A stretch of DNA of 64,000 nucleotides from Echinarachnius parma (lineage: Eukaryota; Echinodermata; Echinoidea; Clypeasteroida; Echinarachniidae): assembly GCA_037951105.1 (NCBI GenBank), contig JBAMJV010001865.1, positions 1 to 64,000 of the forward strand. The letters run 5' to 3'. Position 1 is the stretch's first letter, and each line of letters starts with the position of its first letter. This document shows positions 19,565 to 27,964 of the stretch, in pieces. Made by a program: the position numbers and the translations under genes. Under the pieces are notes generated by a model that saw only the letters and a list, made by a program, of their open reading frames with translations, made no database searches and was not told the DNA's origin.

Positions 19565-22037
19565 GGTTGTGGTGGTGGTGGTGGTGGCGGTGAAGACAAC
19601 GATTAAGATGACGGTAATGATAATGGAGATAATGATGTCGATGATAACGACGACGACGATCATAATACTGATGGTGATAGTGAGGAAGATTATGATTATT
19701 ATGATGGTGATAATGACAACGATAATGATGATGGAAGTGGTGAGGGTAATTATGATGAAGGCAGCGATAAATCCAACTTTAAGGATGTTGACAATGACAA
19801 TGACGATGATGAAGATGGTGGTGATGACAATGATGATAATGTTGGTTAATGTTAACACTTAAAGGGCAATGAAATCCAGACAAATTGCTGTATGCACTAT
19901 AAGACACTAAATAGGATGAATAGTCCCTGAAAATTTGAGCGCAATCGGTCAAGAAATAAGAAAAGTGTGGCTCTTTGAATAGAGCCCTTTATTTCTACGA
20001 GTAACTCAAATTGGCAACGCACTCTGATAAGTGTGTGGACTACTCCCCATACATTTTGTACACAAAATTTCAATTTTGTTCAATTTTCTGAAAATTTATG
20101 TTTACCATTCGTTTGAGTTCAACATATGTTTCGTAGAATGCATTTATACATAACATATCATGAGTTCGGGGAATGGAAAAGTGTGACTATGAAGAAAAGT
20201 GTAAAAATGGGAACATTTGTGTACAAAACATATGGGGTGTAGTCCACACACTTATCAGAGTCCGTTGCCAATTTGAGTTCCCCATAGGAAGAAATGGACA
20301 TCTTCAAAGAGCCATAGTTTTCTTGTTTCTTGCCCGATTATGCTCTAACTTTCAGAGAGTATCCCTCGACCTAATCTCTTCAAGTATATGAAAGCAACAT
20401 TTTGCTTGGGTTTCATTGTCCTTGAATATCCTATTCTGATGTAGTATTGCCCATCACACATGGTGCTAGTGATTATAATCCCTTTTACAATTTCGTATGA
20501 TGCAAGTTATGGCCTAAATTGCATTATGTCTGAATTGTTCTTTCATTTTGTTGTCATAGGTGTTAGTGTTTTACAGCTCGTCCGAGTACCCGTTCGCCGA
20601 GATCCACTACAGCATCATGTTCGAGCGCATGTCCCGCGTCTACGTCATCTCCATCATCTTCCCGTCCATCCTCCTCTCGCTCTCCACTCTCCTCATCTTT
20701 GTCCTCCCGCCCGAGTCCGGGGAGAAGATCTCTCTCGGCATCACTAACCTCCTCGCCATGGTCGTTTTTCAGGAGCTGGTCTTTAGCGCGATGCCGCCTT
20801 CTGGATCACCCGCTCTAGGTAAGATAACGCTTATTTACAATACATGCACATGCAGTTAGGAATGTCTTCAATCAATGCGGCCATTTGGTTCTCCGGTACT
20901 CGGTGAACATGGTAAAAAGCTGTCTGATGAACATGAATATTGAAGATAGGTGATGCGGAGGACGGATCAAATTTGAAGGAATATAGTCGTTGCTTTATAT
21001 TTTTATACGGGGAAACGATCTCGGCACCATGGGGTCATTCTCTAGGTACCGTGCATGATGTCACACTCAAGTTCCCAAGCTCTCTGTTATACAGTTATGT
21101 AATCATTGAACGAGCCGTTGTCATAAAGATATAAGGCGAAATGGTGTGTAGAAGTGATGTGGTCGTGATATAAAGTGACATTGTGGATAGGCCTGCATGA
21201 TCTAAAAGGCTGAACTGTGGTCGGGAAGTAAGGCATGGATTATGAATATGACTGAATCCAGATTTATTGCCTGGGATATGGACAACAAGTTCTTGTTTGA
21301 CATCGAGTTGGGTCATCAACTCGATGTATAACGCCGTATAAACTTCCTCGTGCTTTATTTGCATTTTCAAACCGTTTCATTTCCACCTTACAGCCAATAA
21401 CATCTGCGTGATGGTCGTCATATCGTGCCTGGCCATATTTTTCGAGACGGTGGCCCAACGGATGTACAGCTTCGGGGACAACAAGACGGTTCCGAGATGG
21501 TTGGCCCGGATCCTCATCGGCGATTCCAGCAAAACTCCATCCAGACCTCCATCAGTTGCGGCGTCTCCAAAGTCGAGGTCGATGGCGACATCGGTAGAAG
21601 TCAAAGATGGCATCGCCTCCGTCGAGATGCGGGGATTCGATCAGGAAGTCCTGGACGATGCCGGTTACGGAAGCAACGTACGCGCAGAGATCGACGTCGA
21701 GAAAGACGCGAGTCTGAAATCGATGGAGGACGACGTCGGAATAAGCGTACCTGACATAAAGCTGAGCGCGAGCACCGATGAAGGTGTATCGGTGAAGAAT
21801 AACGAGATCCGTCATCGGCGAAAATCGACGTCTTCGTCTAACCCTAACCCTAACCCTAACTCTAACGTCCTCCCGATTTTGCGCGAAGACCGTGAGGGAG
21901 GCAACGCGGAAATCTGGAAGAAGATATCGATTGCGTTTGAAAAGAGGGCTGCGCTCTTTCTCCTGTTCTTCGTCTTCGTGAGCGTGGTCGCCACGATTCT
22001 AGAAATGGTCTTCTTACTTTCCACTGATGGGACATAA
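12209..22037 (+). CDS. Nicotinic acetylcholine receptor-like subunit (gene 1), seven exons
   Basis: Coding exons 12209-12296, 14892-15052, 16332-16376, 18071-18180, 19190-19466, 20560-20818 and 21394-22037 join in frame to 527 aa; all introns are GT-AG and reading phases agree. Visible parts in order: signal peptide (1-29), extracellular domain with WYPD motif (126-129) and Cys-loop C168-C182 containing FPFD, M1 (253-276), GEK and M2 (283-303), M3 (315-338), a long acidic cytoplasmic loop, the amphipathic MA helix and M4 (500-522). This is the plan and usual length of a nicotinic subunit, a pentameric plasma-membrane cation channel. By eye-alignment to alpha7, ligand-pocket positions are changed: Trp55 to Ser95, Tyr93 to Leu133, Trp149 to Phe189, the loop C Cys pair to Ser234-Ser235, Tyr195 to Phe239. 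The -1' Glu282 argues for cation selectivity. The ligand is therefore unlikely to be acetylcholine at a canonical site; a chemosensory or orphan role is only a guess. Paralogue at 42867. Confidence 0.92.
12619..13190 (+). mobile_element. Dispersed repeat family A, copy 4 (intron 1)
   Basis: Full-length copy in intron 1 of gene 1, bounded by TTTAAAGGGATAGTTGAG and CTCAACTATCCCTTTAA. The TTTAA on both sides suggests insertion at TTAA or TTTAA. Confidence 0.8.
13191..13550 (+). mobile_element. Dispersed repeat family A, copy 5 (truncated, abutting copy 4)
   Basis: Starts inside the family (TTTTAGCAACCAAAACCTGC) directly after copy 4 and stops near the TTTGACA block. It is a 5'-truncated, internally shortened copy in the same orientation. 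Confidence 0.7.
14061..14133 (-). tRNA. tRNA-Thr (anticodon UGU)
   Basis: On the minus strand all four arms can be drawn: acceptor GGCGCTG with CAGTGCC (one G-T pair), D arm GCTT...AAGC, anticodon stem CCTGT with ACAGG around the loop CTTGTAA (anticodon TGT), variable loop AGATC, T stem CCCGG with CCGGG around TTCAAAT. A perfect B box GGTTCAAATCC and a T run directly after the 3' end (an A run at about 14048-14056 on +) complete a functional-looking pol III gene. It is antisense within intron 1 of receptor gene 1. No intron. Confidence 0.9.
14190..14390. mobile_element. Small element with poly-G termini
   Basis: Starts near GGGGCGAATCTAGC and ends near GTAGATCCGCCACTG, with G runs at 14211-14228 and 14345-14360 on both sides of a short core. 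The ends GGCGAATCTAGC and TAGATCCGCC are roughly complementary. Several such poly-G-bearing short elements occur across the window. Confidence 0.45.
14595..14835. mobile_element. Foldback carrying two inverted tRNA-Ala-like sequences
   Basis: At 14641-14715 (minus strand) lies a tRNA-like sequence with A-box-like TAGCTCAGCTGGTAGAGC, anticodon loop CTAGCAA (AGC, Ala) and a damaged B box (GAGTTAGATTCC). At 14755-14805 (plus strand) the 3' half of the same tRNA type recurs with a good B box, GGTTCGAATCC. The flanks (CATTTAAATGA...AAAAAAAATGGGG and its complement) are also inverted, so the whole is a foldback. Probably two tRNA-derived pseudogenes in head-to-head arrangement. Confidence 0.6.
14892..15052 (+). 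CDS. Receptor gene 1, exon 2 (N-terminal helix and first strands)
   Basis: Acceptor GATTTAG|GC and donor TTC|GTGAGT. It encodes a KLYED...NRPVKNMSEPI...LVDHLIDF stretch, matching the nicotinic pattern LFxxYxxxxRPVxN, with an NMS glycosylation sequon at Asn64. Enters in phase 1, leaves in phase 0. Confidence 0.9.
15107..15350 (+). mobile_element. Repeat family C copy in intron 2 of gene 1
   Basis: Begins AAAGGGGACCACCGGACAAAG and includes GGTACCGTTTTTGTAA, CACTTACGGAACCA and GGTTCCGTACG. The same sequence sits at the same place in intron 2 of gene 2 (46671-46865), and inverted copies occur at 34555 and 46325. Non-coding. Confidence 0.7.
15485..16014 (-). mobile_element. Repeat family B, copy in intron 2 (reverse, interrupted)
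   Basis: Ends in CATGTCAACAAAGTAGATCCCTTTAA, the complement of the family start. It contains CACTTTGCATTTCGCTCATTAC and TAGTGGACATAATTATCAGATCAC. It is interrupted by the small element at 15563-15684. Confidence 0.6.
15563..15684. mobile_element. Small palindromic element with 9-bp target duplication
   Basis: Termini ACGGGCGTAG and CTACGCCCGTG are complementary, with a poly-C core (15625-15643) and inverted GGGTATCAATG/CGTAATACC-like segments. The 9-mer GTTGTAATC lies directly on both sides, a clean target-site duplication inside a family B copy. A 9-bp duplication suggests a Mutator-like (MULE) MITE. A relative is at 25710-25801. Confidence 0.7.
16332..16376 (+). CDS. Receptor gene 1, exon 3 (45 nt)
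   Basis: Encodes NEPKQQITLFCSMKM, identical in protein to gene 2. The 45-nt size and phase 0/0 are the ancestral pattern of nicotinic subunit genes. Ser95 occupies the place of loop D Trp55. Confidence 0.9.
16457..17097. mobile_element. Nested foldback elements in intron 3 of gene 1
   Basis: The outer ends CTAAACTGGGTTCCAAAAGAAACTTATCAC and the complement near 17097 form one inverted repeat. A second inverted pair, ATCACAGAAACTGCTCGC (about 16770) and GCGAGCAGTTTCTGTGAT (about 16885), lies inside. A third, independent near-perfect palindrome at about 16622-16729 (CAGGGACGTCGATCTGT...GATCGACGCCCCTG around GCATTGTTTGTGAACAATGC) is flanked by the 8-mer TAAAATAA on both sides, so it inserted into the outer element. 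Confidence 0.8.
17229..17745. mobile_element. Foldback element, first of a related pair
   Basis: Inverted arms: CCAGAATTCTCATCAGTGGCTTAACTTTGG with GTCCGGCCTAAAAAGACA at the left and the complements TGTCTTTTTAGGCCG and CCACCGTTGAGAATTCGGG at the right. Non-coding. A diverged relative lies at 18245-18715. Confidence 0.75.
18071..18180 (+). CDS. Receptor gene 1, exon 4 (110 nt)
   Basis: Encodes IWTDEYLAWNESEYGG...IWYPDVTLLTA. WTDxYLxWN and WxPD are hallmark nicotinic motifs; NES is a glycosylation sequon. The 110-nt length is that of the corresponding vertebrate exon. Leu133 replaces loop A Tyr93. Confidence 0.92.
18245..18715. mobile_element. Foldback element, second of the pair (intron 4)
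   Basis: Inverted ends TTCTCACCAGTGGCAAAACTTTAGGTCCGGG and the complement GGACTTCGGAATTCGGG-type end. Internal similarity to 17229-17745 (GTCGCACCTGTAGAATGTGACAAG; CACAGGTGTG). Degraded relative to it. Confidence 0.6.
18761..18967. mobile_element. GCCCGGCGCAGACAG foldback MITE, copy 1
   Basis: Ends GCCCGGCGCAGACAGAGCC and its complement; the arms hold GACTCGACCCGATCCGACTGG and its complement. Further copies lie at 23275, 23666 and 28986-29427. This copy is in intron 4 of gene 1. Non-coding. Confidence 0.85.
19190..19466 (+). CDS. Receptor gene 1, exon 5 (Cys-loop exon)
   Basis: Acceptor ATATAG|A and donor AAG|GTAAAT, 277 nt, phase 2 to 0. It carries the Cys-loop CELDVFLFPFDRQNC with 13 residues between the cysteines. 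Spacing from WYPD to the first Cys (39 residues) equals that of muscle alpha subunits. Phe189 sits where loop B Trp149 is expected. Confidence 0.93.
19470..19856 (+). repeat. GAT/GTT trinucleotide-rich tract in intron 5
   Basis: (GTT)n at about 19516-19563 and GGT repeats to 19590, with ATGATGATG runs around them. Long open frames through this tract on both strands are repeat translations, not exons. Gene 2 has a GAT-rich tract at the same place. Confidence 0.9.
19857..20434. mobile_element. Foldback element in intron 5 of gene 1
   Basis: Inverted arms: AAAGGGCAATGAAATCCAGAC at the left and GGGTTTCATTGTCCTTGAA at the right; CTCAAATTGGCAACGCACTCTGATAAGTGTGTGGACTA pairs with the complement near 20240-20280. 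About 250 bp per arm with moderate divergence. Confidence 0.8.
20560..20818 (+). CDS. Receptor gene 1, exon 6 (loop C, M1, M2)
   Basis: Acceptor CATAG|GTG, donor CTAG|GTAAGA, 259 nt. Encodes loop C FYSSSEYPFAE (Ser in place of the alpha-subunit Cys pair), M1, PPESGEKISLGITNLLAMVV and the M2-M3 linker. The pore has Glu at -1', Leu at 9', and unusual Asn at 7', Glu at 16' and Ser at 20'. Confidence 0.93.
21394..22037 (+). CDS. Receptor gene 1, exon 7 (M3, cytoplasmic loop, M4)
   Basis: Acceptor TTACAG|CC restores phase 1. M3 is NNICVMVVISCLAIFFETVA, followed by VPRWLARILIG (compare MPKWTRVILLN of alpha7), an acidic Ser-rich loop, the MA helix EIWKKISIAFEKR and M4 to the TAA stop. The loop contains an Asn-Pro repeat coded by telomere-like CCCTAA units (21838-21860) that gene 2 lacks. 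Confidence 0.92.
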
Positions 22038-22082
22038 TACAAGAAATTAAAGTGATCCGTTAACTTCATAAGATGTGAATCC

Positions 22083-22510
22083 ATAACTCCAGCTTTTTAT
22101 AATTTACATTGGTTACCTGTAAATAAACGAATTATGTTTCAGATTTTAGTCATTACGTTCAAATGCATACAATGGAAATTCACCTGACTATATTCAAGAA
22201 CTTATTAGTTTGTATAAATCAACTAGTGTCCTTCGTTCAAGTTCAAACTAAGACATACGGTCAGCGGTCTTTCCAGTTTGCTGCACCTATGCTCTGGAAC
22301 AAACTTCCTTACTATATTAGACAATCTGATACAGAGCATCAATTCCGAGCCAATTTAAAGGCTTTTTTTGTTTGTTAATGAATTGTAAGTTTCTATTATT
22401 TTATCTTTGCTCAAATACGCTTCTATTCCCTCTCTCTTTCATTTATGCGCACTGAGACTTAATTGTAAGATTGCGCTATATAAGAAACGACTATTATTAT
22501 AATTATAAGA
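22083..22510 (+). mobile_element. CR1/L2-like LINE 3' end fragment
   Basis: Encodes the typical C-terminal tail of this LINE group with interruptions: LHWLPVNKRIMFQILVIT, then TKTYGQRSFQFAAPMLWNKL and IRQSDTEHQFRANLKAFF before a stop at about 22378. The 3' end GCGCTATATAAGAAACGACTATTATTATAATTAT is the usual short-repeat tail. It lies right after the stop codon of receptor gene 1, so may be part of its 3' untranslated region. Confidence 0.8.
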
Positions 22511-22526
22511 TTATTCTGAAAGAGAT

Positions 22527-22914
22527 ATTGGATACTTCCAATGAAAAACGATACCAAGAACAGTAATTTTGGACAAGTAGTTTTTGTTGTAGGACGTCTT
22601 AAGTGAGACCATGTCAGGTTCCCATTTTTGCCATTTTTTACCAAGTCACTGCCGGATAAATCGCACTTCCTGCCTTTCATAGCATCGAGCAACTATGCCC
22701 ATTCTCTCGGCACACAGCTGAATGCACATTAACAATGGCGCGCGTATTGCTTCATGTTCGATGCAGCTATGACGGGCAGTAAGTGCGATTTATCAAGCAC
22801 TGACTTGGTAAAAATTGACAAAAAAGGGAACCTGACATGGTGTCACTCACAGCGCCCTAAAACAAAAAATACACGACCAAAATGACTGTTCTTGGTATCG
22901 CTTTTCATTTGAAA
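22527..22914. mobile_element. Foldback element
   Basis: Inverted pairs: AATGAAAAACGATACCAAGAACAG with CTGTTCTTGGTATCGCTTTTCATT, and CATGTCAGGTTCCC...GGTAAAAATTGACA style inner arms with GATAAATCGCACTT/AAGTGCGATTTATC. About 150 bp per arm. Non-coding. Confidence 0.8.
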
Positions 22915-23274
22915 AGACAGCCTATCCGATGGACATAATCGTTTTGTTACTATATTTTGGGAAGTGCCCCGTTCCGTTTTTTGGGGGCCACCCTGTATAG
23001 ACATATCTATAGTCGTATACAATAACATAATTATAATATTTATTTGAATTATGTGTGAGAAAAGGAACATTGTTTACCAAGTGAAAAGGGTACAAGATTT
23101 GATCACCTATACTGTCTATTGATGTGGACTGCAATCGAATAGCGTTCCTTAACGCATAAATATCTCCACAATTAGGAAAACATTTGATAAATCAGAACCC
23201 ATTTCTTCTGTTATACATATAAACGAAAACAACAAGGAACAAGAACATGTGGAAGTTCCAAATGATTCAGGTTT

Positions 23275-23500
23275 AAGCCCGGCGCAGATAGAGCCGACTC
23301 GACCCGATCCGACTGGTTTCAATCAGGCTAGAGTTGGGCCCGGTCGGTCGGATCCGATTTATCGTGTTGAATCGGCCCCAGTTGACATCGGACTGTCTCT
23401 CGACTGGCAAAATGTGTGTCGCGAGGCACTGAAAACTGAGCCGATTCGAATGAAAACCAGTCGAATCGGGTCGAGTCGGCTCTGTCTACAGAGGGCTTTA
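23275..23500. mobile_element. GCCCGGCGCAGACAG foldback MITE, copy 2
   Basis: AAGCCCGGCGCAGATAGAGCC at the left and TCGAGTCGGCTCTGTCTACAGAGGGCTT at the right. Includes the variant core GGCTAGAGTTGGGCCCGGTCGG also found at about 29205. Confidence 0.8.
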
Positions 23501-23665
23501 TTTGACAAGGTAATGGATCACTTTATATTTATATAGTTACCATAATTTGTATGTGTCGATATGCAGGACTTTCCTTTTATCAGGCGATTGAGACAATAGC
23601 TCATCCCTCTAGCTAGCTCCCCTGAGAAAAATAATCCCTTCATAATCGACACCTACGCTTCTTAA

Positions 23666-24000
23666 GCCCAACGCACACAGAGCCGACTCGATCCGATCCG
23701 ACTAGTTTTCAGTCAGGCTAGAGTCGGTTTCGCACATGCAGTCGTAGCCAATTCAACATGTAATTATATCGGCCTCGACTGACCCGCGACTGGTGCCTGC
23801 CTGGCAAAATCGGAGTCCTGCGGCAACGCATATATACTGACCCGATCAAACTGAAAATTTGTCGGATCGGGTCGAGTCGACTCTGTGTGCGGAGGGCTTT
23901 AGGCTGTAGAGTCGGTTTCGCACAGTCGTAGCCAATTCAACATGTTGAATCGGCCTTGACTGGATCCGACTGAAAACTGATCTGTCTGCGTTAGGCTTTA
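23666..24000. mobile_element. GCCCGGCGCAGACAG foldback MITE, copy 3 plus fragment
   Basis: A diverged copy starts AAGCCCAACGCACACAGAGCC and ends CTCTGTGTGCGGAGGGCTT near 23900. A second partial copy, AGTCGGTTTCGCACAGTCG...TCTGTCTGCGTTAGGCTT, follows to about 24000. Confidence 0.7.
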
Positions 24001-24284
24001 CTAACCAAAGATTCTTTTCTGACCAAAGTCATAATGAATCCAAGAAATAGAGCAATAACGAGATTAGTGTTGACCTTTTACCACTTGATTGTGAAAAGAC
24101 CGATTACTTTTGAAAATGGTGTATATTAGTTGTAATATATCATGGTGTATTGGTTTTATTATCGAGTTTATTCGCGTATCTAGTTCGTAGTTGCTTTTGG
24201 AGTAGTTTCGAGTTATGTAACAGTATAATTGCCTAGGGAACCAACACCAAGTTCAACACTATTCTCCAATATGTGAAAGCAGTG

Positions 24285-24730
24285 GCGTACCCAGGATTTT
24301 TTCAAGGGGGGGGGGGGTATTTTGTCAGCCAAATTTCTGAGGCCGAGACCATTGGTGGAGAGTCGTGTAAGGGGGGGGGGGGGGGGGAACAATTTCGAAG
24401 CCGAGGCCAAGTACCTTCATAATTTCCGAGGCCGAGACCAGGACCGGGTGTCCATTGAAAATTTTCGAAGCCGAGACCGAGAATATTTCTAAATGTTCGA
24501 GGCCAAGACCAGGATTTTTCGGATTGTTCGAGGCCGAGACTGGGATCCTTCAACATTTTCGAGACCGAGACCATCGGTAATGATGGTCGAGACCGCTAAA
24601 ATGTTGTCTCAAGACCAGCTACAAGTGGTAAAGGGGGGGGGGGGGGTCAACCCCCCAAAAGAGTCATTTTTTGGTTAAGGGGGGGGGGGGGGTTTAACCC
24701 CCCTCCCCCAACGCCCCCCCCCCCTGTGCC
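24285..24730. repeat. Degenerate CGAGGCCGAGACC repeats with poly-G blocks
   Basis: About ten imperfect units of TTTTCGAGGCCGAGACC(A/G) at roughly 30-bp spacing between 24330 and 24600. Long G runs flank and interrupt them (24305, 24371, 24633, 24679) with a C run at 24712-24723. GAGGCCGAGACC recurs near 55430, again beside a poly-C tract. Likely part of a mobile repeat with GTACCCAGG/CCTGTGCC-like edges. Confidence 0.6.
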
Positions 24731-25236
24731 TATATGCAGAGTTGCACCTTTATAACGCAAGAGGTGCAAACTTGCAATGAGCATCTTTACACTTTTACCT
24801 AAACGTGGAATTATACATACCTAGGTATGTGTCAAGCGGTTTGCACCTTTTCAATGGTGCAAACTTGACCCATTTGATCTTAGTGTGTATGGAAAGGGTG
24901 GACATGATGTGGATAAAAGGGGAACACGCCCTCCCCCTCCCCCCTCCCCATGCACCCATTACGGGGTTTGGTTCAGTGGCGTAGCGGTGTGGTGGGGGTG
25001 GGGGGGGGGGGGTCCTGTGATCTCCAAACGGTTTGACAAAACAATGAAACATAAGGGTAAAATCTGTTTAAAAATGTAGAAATACACAAAGTGTGCCCCC
25101 ACCAATAATTTGTTCCCCCTCCTCCGCCATTCAGTTCAACCATGCTGCGCCCTAATGTCACTAATTGGGGTTTCACTAATTGATATCTTTTAAAGCGGTG
25201 TTATAATTACGGAAATTACATCCATTAATTGTTTTT

Positions 25237-26635
25237 AGCTCACCTGAGCCAAAGGCTCAAGTGAGCTATTGTGATCGCTTTTCGTCCGTCGTCCGTCGTC
25301 CGTCGTGCGTCGTGCGTCGTCCGTCGTCCGTCGTGCGTCGTCCGTCGTCCGTAAACTTTTTACATTTTCATCTTCTTCTCCAGAACCAATGATCGGATTC
25401 CAACCAAACTTGGCAGGAATCATATTTAGGGGTAGAGGAACCAAAGTTGCTAAAATGGTGGGCGTGGCCCCCAGGGGGGCCCTGGGGGAGGGCACCAAAT
25501 GTAAAAAATATGTAAATTTTAAACATCTTCTTCTCAAGATCCAAAAGTATGACAGACCTGATATTTCATATTTAGATGCCTCTATTGATGAAGAATGAAA
25601 GTTGTTCACAAGATTTTTGTGGGTGGTCCCATAAGGGCCCTGTGGGCGTAACAGTTTTTTTTGGGGCCCTACCATAGGAAATATACATTTTCATCTTCTT
25701 CTCCAGAATCATGGGCGTCGATACTTACGTAATACCCATTCATCAGGGGGGGATGGATGAATGAATCATCCCCCCCTGATCAATGGGTATCAATGACAGA
25801 TCGACGCCCGTGTCCAGAATCAATGATTAGATTCCAACCAAACATGGCAGGAATCATCTTTAGGGGTAGAGGAACCAAAGTTGCTAAAATGGTGGGCGTG
25901 GCCCCCAGGGGGGCCCTGGAGGAGGGCACCAAGTGTAAAAAATATGTAAATTTTAAACATCTTCTTCTCAAGATCCAGAAGTATGACAGACCTGATATTT
26001 CATATGTAGATGCCTCTATTGATGAAGAATGAAAGTTGTTCACAAGATTTTTGTGGGTGGCCCCACAAGGGCCCTGTGGGCGTAACAGTTTTTTTTTGGG
26101 GCCCTACCATAGGAAATATACATTTTCATCTTCTTCTCCAGAACCAATGATTCGATTCCAACCAAACATGGCAGGAATCATCCTTAGGGGTAGAGGAATC
26201 GAAGTTGCTAAAATGGTGGGCGTGGCCCTCAGGGGGGCCCTGGGGGAGGGCACCAAGTGTAAAAAATATGTTAATTTTAAATATCTTCTTCTCAAGATCC
26301 AGAAGTATGACAGGCCATCGCAGAATGGCCCCATAGGGTCCCTATGTGAGTGGGGTTAATATGCTGAAGTGGTCAGTGGCTAATGAAATGTGTTAAGCTT
26401 TGTCTTATATGTGTGTCTGTCTTTTTTTATGATTCACCCAAACATTATGGTAAATCATAATGTTAGGTACAGGGGATCAAAAGTTATTGATTAAATAGTA
26501 CATCACATTATAGATTTTGGCATGATTTCAACTGATTTCATATCTTCTGAGGGTGCCAGAGAGAACATGCGCCAGATGTGAATTGATTGACCTCAGGTGA
26601 GCGTCGTGCCCCCCTGGGGCTCTTGTTTGGTTTGC
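25237..26635 (+). mobile_element. Composite repeat with GCTCACCTGAGCC end and three 325-bp internal units
   Basis: The left end has AGCTCACCTGAGCCAAAGGC and (GTCCGTC)n at 25284-25350; the right end has GACCTCAGGTGAGCGTCGTGCCCCCCTGGGGCTCTTG, with GCTCACCTGAG complementary to CTCAGGTGAGC. Inside, a unit starting TTTCATCTTCTTCTCCAGAA is repeated at 25366, 25688 and 26119 (about 322-327 bp after removing the insert in unit 2). The open frames in it repeat with the units and show no known domain. Elements with this end are common in marine invertebrate genomes, from general knowledge. Confidence 0.75.
25710..25801. mobile_element. Small palindromic element with 9-bp target duplication, second copy
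   Basis: Termini ATGGGCGTCG and CGACGCCCGTG, core with GGGGGGGATGGATGAATGAATCATCCCCCCC. The 9-mer TCCAGAATC lies on both sides, inside unit 2 of the 325-bp repeat. Same architecture and related ends as 15563-15684. Confidence 0.75.
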
Positions 26636-26810
26636 GCGCGCTGCTAGCCAAATTCTTAAAAGCGTAATTACTCAGCAAACATATATACAACAAATTAAAC
26701 GGGTGCCCGAACAATTATAGCCGCTCGAGGGTTTTGTCTTTTCTGATCGTCCCATCACTACGAAAGGGTATGAGATTGGAGTAACATCTTCTCACCTGGC
26801 GAAGAAAAAA

Positions 26811-26874
26811 ATGTCCGCCAACGGATCGTTTTTGTCACCTTTCATTATCATTATACAGCTCGTCGTGGTATTTT
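26811..26874 (+). CDS. Orphan signal-peptide-like first exon (possible third receptor gene remnant)
   Basis: ATG followed by 21 codons with a hydrophobic core (SPFIIIIQLVVVF) and a consensus donor GTAAGT at 26875 leaving phase 1. Size, signal character and phase match exon 1 of both receptor genes. No downstream receptor exons are found between here and gene 2, so it is either a gene fragment or chance. An A-rich leader precedes the ATG, as in gene 2. Confidence 0.35.
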
Positions 26875-27084
26875 GTAAGTAACAAATAATATTATTATTT
26901 TATTTCACAAAGTATACAGCCGTTTAACTTTCGATATGTTCAACACATTACATTAGTACATATGATTCGTCTGAGAGAGGTGATGCGATTGTTACAAATT
27001 TCCTGCTAACAGCATGACAATCAAATGTTCAGCCAAACTTTAAAAATGTATGTGACTTTTAGATCCGAACACTTTGATCATAAC

Positions 27085-27482
27085 TTAAAGGTAGTGTTGA
27101 GTATTGGTATTTCCCGAAGTGCCCCCCGATATTTTTTTTGTGAGATAATGAAAAACTGACTGTCAAATTCGAAAGAACATACAATTTTAATGACAGAATA
27201 AACTTTATTTGATCAAAATCGGTTCAGAAACGGCTGAAATATCCATAAATATATTTTTTATTCAAAATGTTCTTCACCGGCAATCACCGGGCGATATTTA
27301 GACTTTTTAGACAAATTTCAAAAAATGCTCGAAGACTACTTTGAAAAAAATCAGAATAGGTTTTTAAAAATACCGCCCTCTTGAGTTGTAACGGCTCTTT
27401 TTGAATGATAACAGGGGTTTTACTTAGTCGTTTGTATTTATGTATACTTTTCGAGCATGGTGAAGTTATAACTATTATTTCA
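27085..27482 (-). mobile_element. Dispersed repeat family A, copy 6 (reverse)
   Basis: Reverse orientation: TTGAGTATTGGTATTTCCCGAAGTGCCCCCCGATATT at the left, GGTTCAGAAACGGCTGAAAT inside, AGTCGTTTGT near the right. Closely resembles the copy at 43411-44515. The right terminus is missing. Confidence 0.7.
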
Positions 27483-27577
27483 ACAAACTCCTCAACATCA
27501 ATATAGGCGTGGTTTAGTATTATGGATCACTTTAAGATATCAATTTGCTTCGTTTGCCTCTCCCCCTTGTTTGTTTG

Positions 27578-27609
<32 letters not shown>

Positions 27610-27964
27610 GTTTTTTGGGGGGAGGGTGTTGGTTCCCTTTCATGGTTTGTCAAACGTTATATAGATTTTTGTGCCAATTAGTCCATGTCGTACATGAAAT
27701 TCCTACAACAGATCCATCAATGTATTCCATCAATTATTTTGTAATAAATGTAATGTATATTTGTGTAATGTATAGTAAAAAATAGTATTAACTAGACATG
27801 TCCCACCGTGTTTATATTAATATTATACACTACAAGCGCATACAATATAGAAGAATGGGTGCCTATTATTCATTTTTTCCTATTTTGGCCCTATGTGTAT
27901 CGGAGGTTATAGGTTGGGATTTTTCAGCTGTAAGGTTTGCTGCAATGTACTCCGAGTTGGCCCA
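27483..27964. other. Non-coding DNA with (TTTTG)n patch
   Basis: A pentanucleotide TTTTG repeat lies at 27577-27612, followed by a G-rich run. No gene is supported. Confidence 0.4.

Noticed and set aside
22163-22378. Candidate small gene after receptor gene 1 (TKTYGQRSFQFAAPMLWNKL)
   Set aside because: This is the well-known tail of CR1/L2-like LINEs, with upstream stops, so it is annotated as a transposon fragment.
25235-26359. Similar 90-146-aa frames at 25.2-26.4 kb as a possible tandem gene family
   Set aside because: They lie in a triplicated non-coding repeat with mobile-element ends, and both strands give equally similar frames.
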